DNA of 7,829 nucleotides, from contig VBLZ01000178.1 in NCBI GenBank assembly GCA_005878515.1, positions 1 to 7,829 of the forward strand, given 5' to 3'. Both the position numbers and the translations under genes were made by a program. This DNA is from Methanobacteriota archaeon. Its GTDB lineage: Archaea; Thermoplasmatota; Thermoplasmata; RBG-16-68-12. This document shows, piece by piece, positions 5,246 to 7,829 of this stretch (positions are counted from its first letter, which is position 1; every line of letters starts with the position of its first letter). Below the pieces are notes generated by a model. That model saw only the letters and a program-made list of their open reading frames with translations. It searched no databases and was not told the DNA's origin.

Positions 5246-6805
5246 ATGACCTCGGCGGACGTCATCATCATCGGCGCCGGCCACAACGGCCTGGTCGCCG
5301 CGAACTACCTCGCGAAGGCAGGGCTCCGCGTCGTCGTCGTCGAGCGGTCGGATCGAATCGGCGGCGCGTGCGTCACGGACGAGATCGCGCCGGGATTCAA
5401 GGTCAGCGCCGCCGCCTACGTGTCCGGACTCTTCCGCCCGCAGATCATCGAAGACCTCGAGCTCGCGAAGTTCGGCCTGAGGCAGGTCGCCTTCGACCCG
5501 CAAGGTTTCTGCCCGTTCTCGGATGGAAAATATCTCATGCTCTGGTCCGACGAGGAGAAGACGGCGAAGGAAATCGCGAAGTTCTCGAAGAAGGACGCGG
5601 CGGCGTATCCGAAGTACGAGGCGATGTGGGCCGAGGTCTACGATCTCGTCGAGCCGATGCTGCTCGCCCCGCCCGTCCCGATCGCCGAACTCGTCTCGCT
5701 CCTACGGGGCCCGGAGGCGGAGAACCTCCTGCGGCGCCTGCTCTTCTACAGCGCGGAAGAGCTGCTCGACGAGTACTTCGAGTCGGACGAGGTGAAAGCC
5801 GCCTTCGCGAACGAGAGCGTGATCGGCCATTTCTCCGGCCCGTCGGCCCCGGGAACCGCGTTCACCCTCGCGCACAACCTCCTCGGGGACATCGACGGCC
5901 AGGTCGGCGGGTGGGGGCTCGTCGTCGGCGGAATGGGCGCCTTGCCCGATTCGTTGGCTGCCGCGGCGCGGGCCCGGGGCGTCGAGATCCTCCTCCGGTC
6001 TGCCGTGGAACGGATCCGGGTTCGGGGCGGACGCGCGGTCGGGGTGCGGCTCGAAGGCGGACGAACGATCGACGCGAAGGCCGTCGTCTCCACCGCGGAT
6101 CCGAAGCGCACGTTCCTGCAGATGCTGGAACCCGACCAGCTGCCCGCGGAATTCCGGCGGTCCATCGGCGCGATCAAGATGCACGGGGCCGCGATGAAGG
6201 TCAACTGCGCGCTGTCCGAGCTCCCTCGTTGGAACGCGGCGGACGGGACGCCGGGTCCGCAGCATCGGGGAAGCACCTACATCGGACCGTCGATCGGGTA
6301 CGTCGAGGACGCTTTCCTCGACGCGAAGTACGGACGGCCCTCCGAGCATCCGTGGCTCGAGGTCGTCACGCAGAGCGTCCTCGACCCGTCCGTCGCGCCG
6401 CCGGGGAAGCACACGCTCTCGATCTACGTGCAGTACAGCCCGTATCACCTGGCGACTGGTTCCTGGGACGATCTCAAGGAGCCGTACGGGGACCGCGTCG
6501 TCGAGACCCTCGCGGAGTACGCCCCGAATGTGCCGAGGGCGATCCTCGCCCGAGACGTCATCACGCCCCTCGACCTCGAGCGGCGGTTCGGGCTGACGGA
6601 GGCACACCAGTCGCACGGGGAGATGGGGCCGGACCAGTTCTTCTCCTTCCGGCCGGTCCCCGGATGGTCGAACTATCGCACGCCCGTCCCGGGGCTGTAC
6701 CTGTGTGGCGCGGGCACCCATCCCGGCGGCGGTGTGAGCGGCGCTCCCGGATACAACGGGGCCCACGCGGTCCTCGAAGATTGGGCGAGCCTGAAAACGG
6801 CCTAG
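5246..6805 (+). CDS. FAD-dependent oxidoreductase, PYROXD2-like (phytoene-desaturase superfamily)
   Basis: 519-residue flavoprotein of the COG1233-type amine-oxidase/phytoene-desaturase superfamily. The N-terminal Rossmann fold is complete: VIIIGAGHNG with G10, G12 and G15, the ribose-binding E33 closing VVVVE, then DRIGGA at 36-41. The C-terminal FAD-contacting region is strongly like PYROXD2: GPDQFFSFRPVPGWSNYRTP near 461-480, then GLYLCGAGTHPGGGVSGAPG from 483. Those signatures and the length fit PYROXD2-type proteins better than carotenoid CrtI desaturases. The substrate of this family is unsettled, and no carotenoid gene is nearby. No signal peptide or membrane anchor is visible, so it should be cytoplasmic. 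The ATG at 5246 is chosen because the fold starts five residues later. An in-frame GTG at 5189 would add 19 Arg-rich residues outside the fold. Third-position GC in the first 50 codons is about 92% by hand count. The stop overlaps the convergent permease stop. Confidence 0.88.
   Translation: MTSADVIIIGAGHNGLVAANYLAKAGLRVVVVERSDRIGGACVTDEIAPGFKVSAAAYVSGLFRPQIIEDLELAKFGLRQVAFDPQGFCPFSDGKYLMLWSDEEKTAKEIAKFSKKDAAAYPKYEAMWAEVYDLVEPMLLAPPVPIAELVSLLRGPEAENLLRRLLFYSAEELLDEYFESDEVKAAFANESVIGHFSGPSAPGTAFTLAHNLLGDIDGQVGGWGLVVGGMGALPDSLAAAARARGVEILLRSAVERIRVRGGRAVGVRLEGGRTIDAKAVVSTADPKRTFLQMLEPDQLPAEFRRSIGAIKMHGAAMKVNCALSELPRWNAADGTPGPQHRGSTYIGPSIGYVEDAFLDAKYGRPSEHPWLEVVTQSVLDPSVAPPGKHTLSIYVQYSPYHLATGSWDDLKEPYGDRVVETLAEYAPNVPRAILARDVITPLDLERRFGLTEAHQSHGEMGPDQFFSFRPVPGWSNYRTPVPGLYLCGAGTHPGGGVSGAPGYNGAHAVLEDWASLKTA
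6802..6805. other. Shared CTAG stop of two convergent genes
   Basis: CTAG is its own reverse complement. TAG at 6803-6805 ends the oxidoreductase on the plus strand, and TAG read from 6804 to 6802 on the minus strand ends the permease. The coding regions therefore overlap tail to tail by four bases with no spacer, and any terminator for either gene must lie inside the other's coding sequence. Confidence 0.9.
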
Positions 6806-7829
6806 GTGGCGGAACGCCTCCGCCGGAGCCGCTGGATCAGTCGCAACGGATAGGCCAGGAACCGCTGCCCCTGTAGGTAGGCCCTCCGCGAAATCGCGTC
6901 CGCGGACAGGAACGCGTCTTTCAGTTCGACGAGTTCCCTCCGCGGGGAGAAGAACGTGTAGACCGGGATGCCAATCGCGAGCAGGATGAGCGAGATCCCG
7001 ATCAACCGGGGCGAGACGAGTCCCATTAGGACCAGGGAGAAGATCATCCCCGTGACCGGGATCGCGATCTTCCCTCGGAGGCCACTCGAGATCCGCGGGT
7101 GCTTCCGTTCGAGGAAGATCGTCGCAAAGCACGTCGCAAAGTAGACGAATGCGAGTAGGAAGACGGCCGAGTTGATCAGATCGGAAATGCCACCGAGAAG
7201 GCTCGCGATGTAGGCCGTGATGCACAAGATGATCAGCCCGAGGTACGGCGTGTGAAACCGCTTCTGCTTGCGACTGAACACGTGGGGGAGGAGGCCATCG
7301 ATCGCCATCGCGTAGGCCAACCGCGAGGTGCCGACCGTCCCGGATTCATCAGCCCCGGTGATGGACAGCAAGGCGCCGACGCCGACGACGAGCGCGATCA
7401 CGGAGGTCAAGAGCGCGGGCGAGCTGAATGTCGCGCGCGCGGCATCGATGAGAGGACTGCTTGACCCGCCGAGGGCGCTTCCGCCGACCGATCCGATGAC
7501 GACGAAGTTCGTGAGGAAATAGAAGCCGATCACGATGATCATGCCGGTGACGATGGCCCTCGGGATCGTTTTCCGGGGTTCGATCACTTCATCCGTCGGC
7601 AGGGTCGAGAGTTCGAATCCCGCATAGGCCCAGAAGATGAGGACGAGGGCTTTGCCGAATGCAGCGAGATCGCCTGTGAAGAACGGGATGGAGTTCGACA
7701 CGAACCGCCCCGACTGAAGTGTGACGAACGCCAGGCCGCCGAGGACGATGAGGACGAGGGGCGACAACTTCGCGATCGTGAGGACGTCGTTCACACGGCC
7801 CGCGGCCTTGACGCCGATCAGGTTCGTGA
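6802..7829 (-). CDS. APC-family amino-acid permease (partial, 5' end outside window)
   Basis: Cytoplasmic-membrane secondary transporter, probably for amino acids or polyamines. Reading continues in frame to the window edge, giving 341 visible residues. The GTG at 7794 is not the start: the codons above it translate as TNLIGVKAAGR running into VNDVLTIAKL, the usual APC sequence just before helix 5. About the first 120-140 residues (helices 1-4) are missing from a usual 450-480. Helix 6 is diagnostic: FWAYAGFELSTLPTDEVIEP followed by KTIPRAI. So is the helix-8 region, with SRLAYAMAIDGLLPHVF. Further hydrophobic segments cover helices 7 and 9-12. The C-terminus is short and basic (QRLRRRRSAT). 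It converges on the oxidoreductase and shares the CTAG stop. Third-position GC is about 86% in the 50 codons from 7794. The substrate cannot be predicted. Confidence 0.88.
   Translation of the reverse strand, partial: TNLIGVKAAGRVNDVLTIAKLSPLVLIVLGGLAFVTLQSGRFVSNSIPFFTGDLAAFGKALVLIFWAYAGFELSTLPTDEVIEPRKTIPRAIVTGMIIVIGFYFLTNFVVIGSVGGSALGGSSSPLIDAARATFSSPALLTSVIALVVGVGALLSITGADESGTVGTSRLAYAMAIDGLLPHVFSRKQKRFHTPYLGLIILCITAYIASLLGGISDLINSAVFLLAFVYFATCFATIFLERKHPRISSGLRGKIAIPVTGMIFSLVLMGLVSPRLIGISLILLAIGIPVYTFFSPRRELVELKDAFLSADAISRRAYLQGQRFLAYPLRLIQRLRRRRSAT

Noticed and set aside
5246..6805. Annotation as phytoene desaturase (crtI)
   Set aside because: The C-terminal signature is PYROXD2-like and no carotenoid genes are nearby; shared FAD motifs alone do not justify crtI.
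5368..6876. 502-codon open frame on the plus strand inside the oxidoreductase
   Set aside because: It is an out-of-frame shadow dominated by Arg and Gly. The true frame carries the Rossmann motif and the C-terminal FAD signature.
5702..7225. 507-codon open frame on the minus strand across the oxidoreductase and permease
   Set aside because: It is rich in Arg, Pro and Gly with no recognisable domain and lies antisense or out of frame to two genes with clear family motifs. Long empty frames are expected in high-GC DNA.
6802..7794. GTG at 7794 as the true start of the APC permease
   Set aside because: Codons upstream remain open to the window edge and encode TNLIGVKAAGR, conserved-looking APC sequence before helix 5. 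The gene is therefore truncated by the window.

Overview
The window looks like archaeal chromosome, most probably a high-GC member of the Thermoplasmatota or a related euryarchaeal lineage. This is inferred from three things. The solute-binding protein has a PKD domain, two carboxypeptidase-regulatory-like repeats and a C-terminal membrane anchor with a short basic/acidic tail. Recognisable Shine-Dalgarno sequences are sparse, and TATA-like AT-rich patches lie upstream. A bacterial host cannot be strictly excluded from sequence alone.

Layout. Positions 1-53 (minus strand) are the first 17 codons of a membrane protein, probably an EamA/DMT-type transporter, running off the left edge. Positions 54-313 are a divergent regulatory region with two perfect 12-bp palindromes and TATA-like patches. 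Positions 314-5109 are a three-gene plus-strand operon for a family-5 peptide/nickel-type ABC importer: a membrane-anchored solute-binding protein, an OppB/DppB-type permease and an OppC/DppC-type permease. The permease genes overlap by ATGA. Two small hairpins, one with a UUCG tetraloop, separate the binding-protein gene from the first permease gene. No ATPase gene follows. Positions 5110-5245 are a 136-base gap. Positions 5246-6805 (plus) encode a PYROXD2-like FAD-dependent oxidoreductase of the phytoene-desaturase superfamily. It converges on a minus-strand APC-family amino-acid permease (6802 to beyond 7829) whose N-terminal third lies outside the window. The two genes share the palindromic tetranucleotide CTAG as both of their stop codons.

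How the genes work together. The binding protein should capture a peptide or similar solute outside the cell and deliver it to the DppB/DppC channel. The ATPase subunits (DppD/DppF) must come from elsewhere in the genome. The oxidoreductase and APC permease are not obviously part of that system. Hand counts of third-position GC also differ: about 76-78% in samples of the ABC genes against 86-92% in the right-hand pair, so the two halves may have separate histories.

I found no RNA gene, CRISPR array, insertion sequence or clearly novel defence or biosynthetic system. The most unusual points are the binding protein's glycosylation-prone stalk, the hairpin pair, the ATPase-less operon, the palindromes in the divergent promoter region and the shared stop.
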